Below are positions 12,601-64,000 of a stretch of 64,000 nt of DNA, piece by piece. Position numbers and translations under genes: made by a program. The DNA is from Branchiostoma floridae. Taxonomy: Eukaryota; Chordata; Leptocardii; Amphioxiformes; Branchiostomatidae. The notes under the pieces are model-generated. The model ran no database searches and was not told where the DNA came from. It was given only the letters and a program-made list of their open reading frames with translations. The stretch lies in assembly GCF_000003815.2 (NCBI RefSeq), contig NC_049981.1:26795677-26859676 (forward strand). The letters run 5' to 3'. Positions within the stretch are counted from its first letter, which is position 1. Every line of letters starts with the position of its first letter.

Positions 12601-14636
12601 GCAACATGTACAGTTAGGAGACTGAAACAGTTAGGTCTCAAAATGGCTGAGTCTGACCTGTGATGCAAAGAATGTTACGTCCATTTCTGACGTATAAAGT
12701 GATATGAACTAAAAAGTCATCTGTTCAGAAGTATTCACAATTGCCAACGGACAGTACAAGCCATAATACTGCATAGATAGCAATAACATTTTTTACTCGA
12801 GAAAAGAAACATTTTTTAAATTTGTGTTACAATATATATATAGTCAGTAAACAATATGTCCTTGAGACCTACATATGCCATTATAAGCTGCAGCAAAGAT
12901 CACATTAAGCCATGTTTATGCAATGAAAAAATAATCCCTATTAATACAAAAAGTTGTCAAGGCAGACAAAGGGCACACACACCACGTCACATCTGGGGAT
13001 GGTAGGCCACACAAGCTGTTACATGTTTACGATTTTGTTTTTTCTTTTAAATAAGACATTCGTAGATCTTTTTGTAGCACTGGCTACCCGTTGAATTTCC
13101 AAGTTATATATTTTTTTTGGTACCAATTTCTTTTCATACTGGACACGTTGACGTTGAAACGTTTACAAAGGTTTAAAAGGTGATAAAGGTTACACGTATA
13201 TAAGGTGCAGTGCAGTATTGTTGAAGTAGGGTACTGTGGTTAGGTTGGCTTTGCCCAGCTTTGGAGGACTTCCTCTGTTCCACTCACCACCAACACAATC
13301 TAGGTGCCATGGTGCATGATGTACAAAATGTGCACGTACAAAACCTACCTAGTAACATTCATGTGGACCTCACATACATGTTGTGTAACTGTTACAGTCA
13401 CTGTCACTGCATTAGAAAAGCTGCAGATCTGACCTTTTAGGTAATATATTGATCGCAGCTGTCTGTTCTGACTTAGAAATTGGGACACAACTCTTTCCTC
13501 CCGAGTTGATCGAACTGCACTCAAAGACCTCTTGCACAGGGATAAGGATGGGACGAGACATCCACGACAACGTACGAACAAGACACATCAAGTTTTCCCA
13601 CTTCTTGTAAGCTCCCCAATATATATAATATGGTGTTCTTAAGTGCTATATGATGTGAACATGATGTTGCTGTGCGTACAGCAATGGTGGATGGATGGAT
13701 GGATAGATGGGTGGTGGAAGGTGGGTCTACCTGAAGGTGGTAACATGGAACAGAGTCAGGAGCTCCTGACTGGGCCATAGCGACACGAGAAATTCCTTTT
13801 CTGCATCCGCACACGTGGTACGAGAAAAACACTTGTTCGGCACGCAGACAATGACTTTCTGTGGCTGCGCACGCGGGCTGGAGGTGTGACAGAGTAGCAG
13901 TACAGCATCTGAACACACATACATCAACAAGCTCTTGGATCGCAACGTACAAACACACGTAGACACTTTTAGATAAACTTATTTACAGGAACCATGTTAT
14001 GGCTCTATGCTTTACTGTCCTCCATTCAGTATCTTTTTTTTTCACACACAGGTAAATCCTTTCCTCTTTGTTATACTATATCATGCGATACTGTGTGTTA
14101 TAAGCACTCTGCAGTTACTATAGCTTTAGTTTTCACATTGCACAACTTGATTAGATCTGTCCTGCATACTTTCTGTATTCTTTTAAATCACCCTGTCCAA
14201 ACTCACTCTGCTACCTGTCCCTACTGTCTTGAGCCGAAGGAATACACCACAAAAAACTGTTCATACATACAAAACAGACAATTACGCCCATACACATAAC
14301 ATACAATTGGCTCAAAAATATCTTACAGCTGTATGTATATATATATATATATGTATATATATAAATTCATATTTATGTATAAACATATGACTTTCCATGA
14401 AAATCCTACAGCTTGACAAAATTGCACAAAATAGGACTGCTCTTTTCTTCAACAGAATCACAGGAAGTTGTAGTACTGTAACAGTTATAAGTTGACTTCA
14501 GTATCAATAGATACACCTTAATGATTAGATCCAATCAGTTGATAATTGATTGGATAATAAGTACTTATTGATAAATCTTAAGGTTCATGTGGACCAAAAA
14601 TTTGCAGAGAACAACAGATTAGCTGCACCGTTGTGA
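9700..14636. other. AT-rich intergenic / probable BK-channel 3' UTR side
   Basis: I see no coding exon here. Part is probably the 3' UTR of the channel gene, which is read leftwards and ends at 14637 or 15643. Contents include a TA microsatellite at 14335-14364, a GGAT-type repeat at 13686-13711, and a stretch near 11710-11860 with a worn, dispersed-repeat look (AACAGCATAACTCGAGAAG). Confidence 0.4.
14335..14364. repeat. (TA)n microsatellite
   Basis: About 30 bp of alternating TA with an occasional G, in the presumed 3' region of the channel gene. Confidence 0.85.
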
Positions 14637-54784
<40,148 letters not shown>

Positions 54785-54892
54785 CTGATGGTAAAAACAA
54801 AAAAAACAGGGCAGCATTTATATACTGTTTCTTACAAGTGAAAAATGATGATGCTATAGGCATTGGGGAGGATGATATTTTCTGCATATGTC

Positions 54893-55190
54893 TCAACTGT
54901 GAAGTTCTGCTGAACATTTACCATGGAAGTAGCAATAGAATAACGCTACACTTGCTACATTATGCCTTTGAGACAGTGGCTGTAAAGTGGCGAACAAGTC
55001 ACTTCCAACAAGATTCTGCAAGCGTAAGGTCAGGGAGTTCAGGGGAGCTACAGCCCAGATGTGACAGTGGTATTCCAGTTTGGGCCTGATCTGACTCTTG
55101 TAAAGATACAAGATGGCAGAAGGAGTCAGGTATCTTGTGGTGTGATACAAGGAGCCCACCATTTTGCCAGCCTCCTTGGAAACAGATTGG
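54893..55190 (-). pseudogene. LINE reverse-transcriptase relic
   Basis: Minus-strand frame contains YLYKSQIRPKLEYHCHIWAV and LQPLSQRHNVASVALFYCYF then HGKCSAEL, the conserved end of jockey/CR1-like reverse transcriptases (usual form S.IRP.LEY...IW and R..VA.L.LFYRY..G.C..EL). A stretch between ..NSLTL and LVGSD is deleted. Dead fragment in the first visible channel intron. Confidence 0.85.
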
Positions 55191-57942
55191 ATGTTAAAAT
55201 TCTACTTAGGATCAGGGGTAAATTTTTGGCCCCCCAAAAAACTGTAGCTTTTTAATATATATAGTTCAATCATTAATGTAGAAGTGGTCATAAACTGGGT
55301 AAATCTAGCAGAATAATGTGTATGCAGAGAGTTCTCTACATCTATAACGTACTATAGAATGGCTGAAAATCTGTAACTTAGACAAATAAATGTGATTAAG
55401 GCTCATCAGTAACTGAATCTTGCTTGACCTGCCAATGCATCAAGGACATTGAAGTAATACAAGTAACTTTTCTACTACATCAACAATTTTATGCAGAGCG
55501 ATCAACATCCAGTTATCGTGCTGTCTAAAGGAACCAGGCCAACATCATTAACTGTCATCATTAACTGTCATGCCCTGGATCCCACCCCCGGTAATTCAAT
55601 GGTCTAGTCTTGATTGACAAACTGGGTCAGCATAAAATGGGTGATTGCTTCTTCTTATGCTACTGTTCAATACCAGGTAACCAGTGCAGATGTGAAAGAT
55701 TACTGTTGAAAACTGGGGTAATTATTCACAGGGATATTCACAGGTGTTTCCACCTCAATTTGCACAATGGTGGCACAACAATCAGCCATATAGATTTCCC
55801 ATTGCTCACATAAAAGTAATAAAATTTTTTTTTTTCTGCCAACTCTAGCTGCATAACACAGAATCCAGGATCACTGTACCATCATCAAAGCTTGAAGCAC
55901 AACCTTGACAAAAATTTTACATTTGGTCAAGCCCTCATGTGTGTCAAGCAGAATACTAGTATGTACATGCAAGATGCTAGTATCAGACATTTGATTTTGT
56001 TACATGAAAAGTCCTCTCAACTACAGGATTAAATATCTCAAGAATAAAAGATGCATATGGAGCTATCACCAATCTTTCTAACAAAGGGCAGTGTTAATAA
56101 TCCTGTATATTTGCCTATCCTGGCTTGTACATTCAAATAGCATTATTTCAATCTATGAAACTGACAATTTCGTGTGCTTGTACATGTATGCATGTGTGCT
56201 GGTACTGTGGGCTAAAAGTCAAATCTGGGGCAAACTCCCTTGACGTAAGAAAAATGGGTTTTGGATGGTATGGAGCAGACTTGATCAAAATTGTGTTGAG
56301 GATATCTATAACACATAACTGACATATGGCATATTGAGTTCTGTCCTGTTCATTAAGCCAGCAACGGGGCCAGCTACCTTATGGCTGGGGCTCATTCAGG
56401 ACGGGGTCAGTCGATACGACAATGAATCATCAGGGCTTGAAATGCTGGATCCATATGGGTACCCAATATTGGAGCTGGACTGTGGGTGCAACAGCACACC
56501 TACATATTTATGTAGGGTTATGTACATGCACATATTGTGCTATTACTTATACACTAGCTTGCCGTTTTGGTTCTCCATCAAATGAGATAAGAATGTTTTG
56601 AATAATGTTGGAATGCCACAAAATGCGGTCGGACTGTAGTTAGATTAGTTACAATACACTTAGAATCCACTTGGAATGCTATTCGATATTTTCTCCACTT
56701 CAAATGCACCAGACATGTCAAAAACTTTTGAGCCAGCCAAAAGAACGGGGACGAATATCTCAAATGTAGTAAGAATGTTTAGAATACAGAACAAATTGCC
56801 AGGAATTGCCAAGAATAGGAAAACAATTTCATTCTGACGTGCTCTCATTCTGACGTGCTCTCGTGTGAAGGGGGCTTCAGTAACAGGTTTGGGAAGGATG
56901 AGATATAGCCAGACTGTCTGGACAACTCAATCAATCCTGTCCCCAGTTGTTGCAATGTCCCACTAAAAGCTCAATCCACTGAACCAATGGAAGATATATG
57001 AGTGGCTATGAGGAATGGTTGGACAGATAGGTTCCAGCGGGACACTTACTTTACGGTCAATTGGGCCCAAAATGGTCATCCAAAAAAGGTGAGTTACCTT
57101 GCAGTAAACAGTGTAGCCAGAAGACAAAAAGTTACTTACATGTCACAACACAGCAACATAACTGTATTCATCAGTATTTTACTACTAAGATCAATAGAAC
57201 AATTTGATTTCCCTACAAATGTCCTGACAGAAAAAAATCAAAAGACCGCTATTTCTGTGTGCAAAGCACAACAATTAGTTTGAAAACTTCTACTACTGAA
57301 TGATTTTAGATGTTTTTAAATAGACTGATGATTGCCAGAACTGATGAATCGTATTGCAGACATTATTTATCAAACACTGGTGACAACGTGGTAGCTGAGT
57401 CAACGGTTAAGGAAATATGCCACGGGAAATAAAAATCAATATTTAATAGCTGGAGTGCCATGCACCCTAAATAAGACTTAAAGTGTCTTTTGTAATCAAA
57501 GGTCTGATTCACCAGGGCAGACACAGGGCTATGGTCAGGTTGTGGGAGGCATGTGTAATTCTATATCATCATTCAACGAGCATTGTCACTGCTCTACTTT
57601 TATGTAGGAAAAATATGGCCAGCTAAGATGGGAGCTTTCCATTTCTGCAAGCTAAAATCCCCAGAGGCACTGACAGGTGTACTAGCATCTTGAGACACCT
57701 TTTTCGTTAAAACTACATAGAAACATTGTCTAGTGACATCTTTAGGGGTTGGTTCAACTTGAGACAGAATAAGTATATGTCTTTAATTTTGCATACATGT
57801 ATCATATGTTATCCGTAGTTCCCAATAGATTTTTTTCTCACTACATGACAGTCCTCAACAAAGATTGGGGAGGGGCTAAACCTGCAACAGATGGAAAGGC
57901 ATTTCAGTCTTCAGTAAGTGCGCCCGCATGACATATGATCCC

Positions 57943-58309
57943 GCCTGGTCTCCATCCTTTTCTAGCTCCGCTTGCTCTTTTGATTGCTTCCCTGCAGAGT
58001 ACTAGTACATGTAGTTTGGCACCCTTTGCTAGAGATAAAAATCAGCACTCGAAAATTCGCTTTAAAGTTAAAGGAGAGACCTGATTAGCTACAAGTTACA
58101 CTTTACTTGATGACAGGATGGTAATGAGGTTTGAACAGGCATTTGGATGTTTAGCCTCCATTTCACTGCTTCTGAGAGATATCCAATTCCCCAAATATTG
58201 CAGGAAGTTAGGACCAACAGCTAAATGGGGCCGGAACCAAACTATTCGTATTCTGTGTTGGAAAAAATCATTGGAGTGAACCGAAGCTAGGATAGGATGG
58301 CTTCTAGGC
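57943..58309. mobile_element. MITE, best copy of the four-copy family
   Basis: Left end GCCTGGTCTCCATCCTTTTC and right end ...GATAGGATGGCTTCTAGGC form an imperfect terminal inverted repeat of about 28 bp. The internal blocks (CTTCTGAGAGATATCCAATT, AGGAAGTTAGGACCAA) recur at 4003, 5093 and 31530. Confidence 0.8.
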
Positions 58310-58368
58310 TTATACAATCAAATTGCATTTCCAACGACAGTTACAGAAATTAAGTAAAAAGATTTAAT

Positions 58369-58395
58369 GATATATATATATATATCTATATCTAC
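58369..58395. repeat. (TA)n microsatellite
   Basis: Short TA run with one C interruption. Confidence 0.85.
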
Positions 58396-60082
58396 TTATG
58401 TATGCTGTTCTTGGAATTTTACAACAAAGTACTACCTGTATGGAAGTATTAAAGGACAATGAGTTTGTTACATGCTGCACTTCCCAACCCAAAGCATGCC
58501 ATCATTTGTACCCTTGAAAGCATTCCGTTGGAGCGGTCTTGGTTGCTGATAAATGTTGCTGTCGGTTAGACTAGCCGTTCCCATTTGTTAAATGCCCGGG
58601 TATGATCATCTGGGCATGACCTCATCTTCCATGGGTCCTGCAGCTGCTCATCCCAGGAAAACTTTAATGGTGATACATGGCGGCAGAACTTCAACAAAGA
58701 CAAGACAATTGTACCTGCTGGTATGAGTGGTGAGTCCTGTCATATGGGGAGGAGCCTTAATATACTCTGACTGCAAGGGTTGCATGAGAACGATGGTTAT
58801 AAACTATACTTTGGCATCTTTGTGTGGCAGTTTGTAGGGATTAAGATTGCCTCTTAGACAGTATACTGATGCTAGGAGATATTCTGATGGTACAGCGCCT
58901 GCATGGTTCCGTTAATGGTGATTGAAACAGGGCTTTAAGCACTGCAGATTCGTGGTGCTGTGTAGGCGGAATGAGCTCCATGATGTATTGTAATTCCTTC
59001 AAAGGGTATTGACAGAGAAACACTGCAGGAAGAGATTGTGACTTTGAAACTTTTGTAACAATTAGTTTGGCTGTCTTTCTCTTGGCCCTATTTGGTGCGT
59101 GCAGCAGTTTTTCTTATGGATCAAAAGGTACAGAGTTGTGAATCCTGTCATATGCAATCTAATATGAGGGTCTGCATGGGGGATCCAGGTAACGCTTAAC
59201 GGTAAATTTAGGAGGACTGGCAATGGTTAACGGTGAATTGACATGTTACTGCCAAAGGTTTGGGGAAAGATGTCTTTGGATTGTCCCATTGTATCACTAT
59301 GTATTCATGAGGGGGGTCTAGCAAAGCTACAAAAATGTAGTCTGTGAATTCTGACATGACTGGATGCTCTGTTGTGTCTTTCAGGCAACATGATGGTTGA
59401 CTTCACATTACAAATCATTTGACAACAACGCTTAACAATGAATCAAGGATAACTAATGAGGTGCCCTAAACTGACCAATGACGCTTCAAGAATAATTCCC
59501 CAACACTGCTTAACACGTACATGTACATTGAATTAGAGTGAGCCAACAGGCAACTGAAATGGCTTGCTATGCCTCACGCAAAAAAGGCATGCATACCCTC
59601 TGACATGGATACATGTTTTCCAGTAAAGGATTGTTGTTTGATTCTTTCATGAGAATGCTCTGAGCTAGTCTCTGAGAAGAGCCATTCTTCAGCACATCAT
59701 AGGCTGCGCTGTACTCTAAAAATAGTCAGAGATTGCAAACTGCGAGCTAGCCAAAACTATCAGTCTCTATTGCATCTTATACTCAACTAGAGTTCGGCGA
59801 CCTCATACCTCCATGAAAATTTAGAGCTTTTGTACATTTCATGCAATTAACTAACAAATTAACATAATTTATGCATGGCGTTGTTCAGCATTGACTAATG
59901 TACACATGTCACGATTATACAATTCCCATTATTAATCATAAAGCAGTTTTGCAATTTTTACATAGATTATGCAAATAAGTTCCTCATTACCATATTTGGT
60001 ATCTGCTTATATTCCACCCATCATAATTAACATCTGTTATATTTATTAAAGTCCACTTATTGAAAACAACGGAATTATACAA

Positions 60083-60840
60083 TTTCCTCATTAATTATGC
60101 AAATCAACTTCTCATTTGCATAACATGTATATCATTATGAACATCTTTGTCTAAGGTACCCGCATGTCTAATATGATGCCAATCCGTTAATCCTTTCTGC
60201 ATTTATCCTCTTTGGAATGTCTTGACAAAAATGCCCCTGCAGTTCCCAAATTAAATGTTAGGAGGCTGAAACTTGCCCCACTTTGTCATGACACTGAAAG
60301 CTATCTACCACACAAATGTCAAGACCATATCACATCTGGGACAGGAGATACAGGAAAAACTGCTTTGATAGAATATTCTTATTAATTATGCAAATGTGCT
60401 CCTATTATGCATAATTTGTATTTCACTTTGTACAACATTGTCTAAGGTACCTACATACCAAAAATCATGAAAATCCGTTGTTCCCTTCTTGAGTTATCGT
60501 CTTCAGAAGTTTTGGACAAAAATGCCCCTGCTATCCCCAAACTAGCCGCTAGGGGCCCCAAACTTTTTTCACTTATTCCTGAGCACAAGAGCTATCAACC
60601 ACTCTAAAATCGTGACCATAGCTTGTTCAGAACACGAGATAGCAAAACCGGAAGTTGCGCTGCAGTACCAAGGGAAGCCGCTAGGGGGCCCAAAATCTAA
60701 TCATTTCTAGCTTTCATCACACCCCGCCAACACACCAAGTATGAAAGTAATCCATCCAGCCGTTTTTGAGTTATCTTGTTGACAGACAGACAGACAGACA
60801 CACACATAAACGCCAAACTATGGCCAAGGTACAGCTGAAC
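60083..60840. repeat. Diverged tandem repeat, about 300-bp unit, two to three copies
   Basis: Two successive blocks share, in order, TTAATTATGCAAAT, a GTCTAAGGTACC word, AATCCGTT, GACAAAAATGCCCCTGC, and AGCTATC. A third partial block follows (GCCGCTAGGGGGCCC), then CCGTTTTTGAGTTATC and a GACA repeat. It looks like an old interspersed repeat array, with no coding potential. Confidence 0.7.
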
Positions 60841-63800
60841 CATTCAAATGTGCAATACCACCTGGTAGTATAACAGTAATGTAATCATCTTATTTCTCTA
60901 AAACAGTTCCCCATCCCCATGTTATGGAGCAGCTCTTAATACAAGCCTAGGCAAAAGCAATTTCTCCCGTAATAGGAATATAATAGAATGGCTCGTATTG
61001 ATAGGAACAAGTACGGCAGATGCAACATTGCTTCAATTATTGTTCTGATGAGAAGCTACCCCAGATGAGACCCACCGCAGGGACTCATCATCAGCCAGTT
61101 ACTGGACATAATGAGATACAGTATTGACAACCTGATCTCTATTTCTCACACCTGTTGCAGAGATATACATGTAAGCCTAACTAGCTATTACCATGAGCAC
61201 CTTCATTCAGGAAGAAACCTTTGAGTTTGAAAGTGTGTGACGCAGTTGGTGTCTTATTTTTCAAAAGATTCCTATTCCAAAAGCTCATCCATTTGATGGG
61301 ACTATAAAGGCCATTATGTAATGTCTTAAAATTTCTTACATCACCTTAGTGTAAGGCAAATCTATGGTACTTAGTGAGGAAATGACTAAACCAAAGCAGA
61401 AGAAATTTTGCCCCTGCCCTACCATCTATCCTGCCATTCATGAGCAGTTTTTTCATCACAAGCCGGATCTGCAGGACTTTTGCATCTGTCTGTGGTGCTG
61501 AAGTTATAGCAGCTCATGTCAACACTTTGCTCTTCATGGTACAGTGGTTATGACAGCATGATGGCATTACATATGCAGAGATGGTCTTATCACGGAGGTT
61601 CAGCCCTCACCAGATGACAGAACTGCTAAGCTCCTAGATTTACACTGCTGAATGTATAAGAAAATCCGGCTTTTCCCCTTGCTATGATGATGGTCTCAAC
61701 GATTTCTTATTACCTGTCTTGTGAATTCATTAATCCCAGGAGACACAGAGACACACTTGGTATTGAGTTGGTAATCCTTGACATCAGCAACAGTTGGCCG
61801 ATACCACACTTAACATTCACCTGGTCTAGTTCATCCATATCAAACAGGACCACCAAGTTTCTGCATTCATTGGAGGGACTCAGGTATACTGATGCAATGG
61901 CTTAGGGGGTAGAGTTGAAATGTTTGTGGTTCAAACCCTGGTAGGTCAGACCCAAAACTTGAAACACTGTACAAACTGAGCTCTCTACTAACATTCAGCA
62001 CTTATGTCAGTTTTGAGAATGAGTTTGGGAGCTGAGGACATTCCATTACTGAAGTTGACTATATGGTTCAAGGGCCATAAAAACAAAGATGTACACCACC
62101 CCTACACACCAAAAGATGAGTGATAGATAGATTTTAACTTCAGTTAGCTAACAAGAATTCAAGCCTAAAATGAAAGGCACAGGCCATTTTTAATAAGAGC
62201 AAGTTTCATTAATATATGTTTCCTATATTTGCAAACAATTTATTCTATGATTAATATGCATTAATTGTTCCTATATGATCTCAGAAGACAATGTCACCAT
62301 GTATCAAACTAAACAGGCCTTGATTTGCTGTCTTCCAGAATTGTCTCAGTGTGAGATTGTGCAATGTAATTGCTACAGCTACATTATCAATCACAGCCAT
62401 CGCTACATTGCATTGCCTTTTGCTATGCATAATGAGATATGCAACACTTGTACATTGGTTACATATGTTTTCTATGCATATGATTACTGCAATCGATTCC
62501 AGTCCAATTCTATGCATTGTATTAAAATCAATGACAAATGCACAATGAATGCATGGATTACCACAAATTGAGGTATTGAGGTTATCAACTTACACATATG
62601 CAAATCACACAATCGTGATCTTCACACAGCAGCAAAGGCAATTACTGATATGTGCTAGCATTGCAGAGAGTGTGTGGATTTAATCCACGGGGCATAAAGC
62701 CATCTTACCTGCACCATAACATTACAATGGTAGACAAGATTGGGTTCCTTGGGGACTACAGCGTAAGGTACTAGATCTAACACCACCTGATGAGCCCTGC
62801 ATTGCAACAGTAAAGGGACATCTTATGCAAGTAACAGGACTTTGAGGCAGTCGTCAATACCCTTGTGCCTCTTATCTCTGGATTTCTCAATGAATAACAT
62901 AACAAATTAGTGGTAATACCTTTTTCAGCAAGTAAGATTCAGACTTGAGGAATTTCTACATGTATGTGTGTGTGTTTTGTGAGGAATCAGTAATATGATA
63001 AAAGATAGCTGATGGATCCAGGAATCCTCAACTGGTCAATAATTATTGCTTTGGTGTAGTTTTGGAACTTGCATTTCCCTAACATCAGTGAAATATGATG
63101 CAAGAAATTAACTCTGTGCCCTTTCATATATATCAACACCCTGGCATATCAATATGACTCATCCATAGGAACCTTTGATGTAATCTATGATAGACAGTTT
63201 TATTAGAGGCTCATATCTTTTCATCCCAAGACAAAAATACCATATCCAATCAGGTGATCAGAGAAAGCATGCAAATTTGCATACACAAAGACTTGCTTGA
63301 CCGACTGTGAATTATTGATGGACAATAAAGAGTATGTGATGCGCCAATTTGTGGCTGAATTGAATACGATAAAGAAAGCTACAAAGCAAGACGATATCGT
63401 TTACCGCCTCCATTCTATGCCTTTGTTGCTGATCATTCTCACATCGATGAAAACTTCAAAGGACAATCATTATGATAGACATACATCAGGATGATCCTCG
63501 CAATACCTCAAAGAAAGTCTTAAGAGGAAGAGCATGGTCCTTGTGAATAATTCAAAAGATAAGGTTGATTCAGGGGAAGGGGCTTGGAGCAGAAACATGC
63601 ATCTTTCATCAAGGAAGAATTAAGAATATGTGACAGCATTGACAGTAGAACTTTCTTTTTATCAAATGCTCATTGCCTATTCATTATTCCTTGTGAATTA
63701 GTTCATTTACCAAACCGGTTGCATGAGATATCCTCCATTTAGTAACATGACCAATGACGCTGTTCCCATCTATCAGCATAGCAAACTAATACATTCATTC

Positions 63801-64000
63801 ATATGACATGCAACAGTTATGAATGTACAAGTGCAAAATTTTATGTGCATGTTTAGAAGTGTTCTCAATGCTAATGATACAGAACTTGTAGTAAATATAT
63901 TTGGATACAACTGTGTATCGCTGACACAATCCGTTCTGAAAATCAATTCCTCTTCTTCCCCACAAATCATCCATAATGACACTGCAGAAGATCTACGGGT

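Larger units (their letters stand above)
55191..64000 (-). other. KCNMA1: 5' intron of the channel gene, no exon recognised
   Basis: About 8.8 kb without a supportable exon. It holds a MITE (57943-58309), a TA microsatellite (58369-58395) and a diverged repeat region (59930-60840). Short frames here are not convincing. Exons for S0 and the N-terminus must lie to the right of the window. Confidence 0.5.

Noticed and set aside
54893-55162. Minus-strand 89-codon frame as a channel exon
   Set aside because: Its sequence is reverse-transcriptase-like and contains a deletion; it is a LINE relic.

Overview
The window is intron-rich animal DNA. Two genes converge on each other, with short exons (about 50-310 bp), GT/AG introns of 0.07 to at least 4.6 kb, and AT-rich introns full of small inverted-repeat transposons, LINE scraps and satellites. 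The two proteins, the dense short MITE-like elements and the frequent ACATGTA words fit a lancelet (Branchiostoma-like) or another marine invertebrate. The species is an inference and was not tested.

Layout. (1) 335-5781, plus strand: the last ten coding exons of a long-chain acyl-CoA synthetase of the ACSL1/5/6 group; the 5' part lies before the window. (2) 5782-14636: region between the two convergent stop codons. It holds the UTRs, a CpG-richer block at about 7.35-9.65 kb and no gene I can support. (3) 14637-54784, minus strand: a Slo1/BK calcium- and voltage-activated potassium channel gene (KCNMA1 orthologue), from S1 through S6, RCK1, RCK2, the calcium bowl and the C-terminus (about 1,030 residues). 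S0 and the N-terminus lie beyond base 64000. (4) 54785-64000: the large 5' intron of that gene, with a LINE relic, a MITE and a diverged tandem repeat. There is a 100-N assembly gap at 40726-40825.

The main discovery is in the channel gene. Five places carry two tandem copies of one exon, equal in length and phase, each with splice sites: S4-S5/S5 (76 nt), pore plus S6 (171 nt), the start of RCK1 with its calcium-site aspartates (111 nt), a late RCK1 strand/helix (72 nt), and the CXXCH heme-motif exon (77 nt). They look like mutually exclusive exon pairs. Two pairs are separated by only 69 and 71 nt. The pore copies differ at the residue equivalent to mammalian Y294 / Shaker T449 (Thr or Phe), which sets external TEA sensitivity. 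There is also an alternative C-terminal exon that re-creates the same final F-D-V, an in-frame alternative donor (19 residues), a phase-matched 45-nt cassette and a possible 12-nt microexon. The five pairs alone allow 32 channels; with the tail, the alternative donor and the cassette, 256.

How the parts relate: the ACSL enzyme (fatty-acid activation) and the BK channel (membrane excitability) share no operon-like logic; they are simply convergent neighbours. Exon boundaries were found by reading both strands, matching the translation to family knowledge, and requiring splice sites and phase continuity across every junction.
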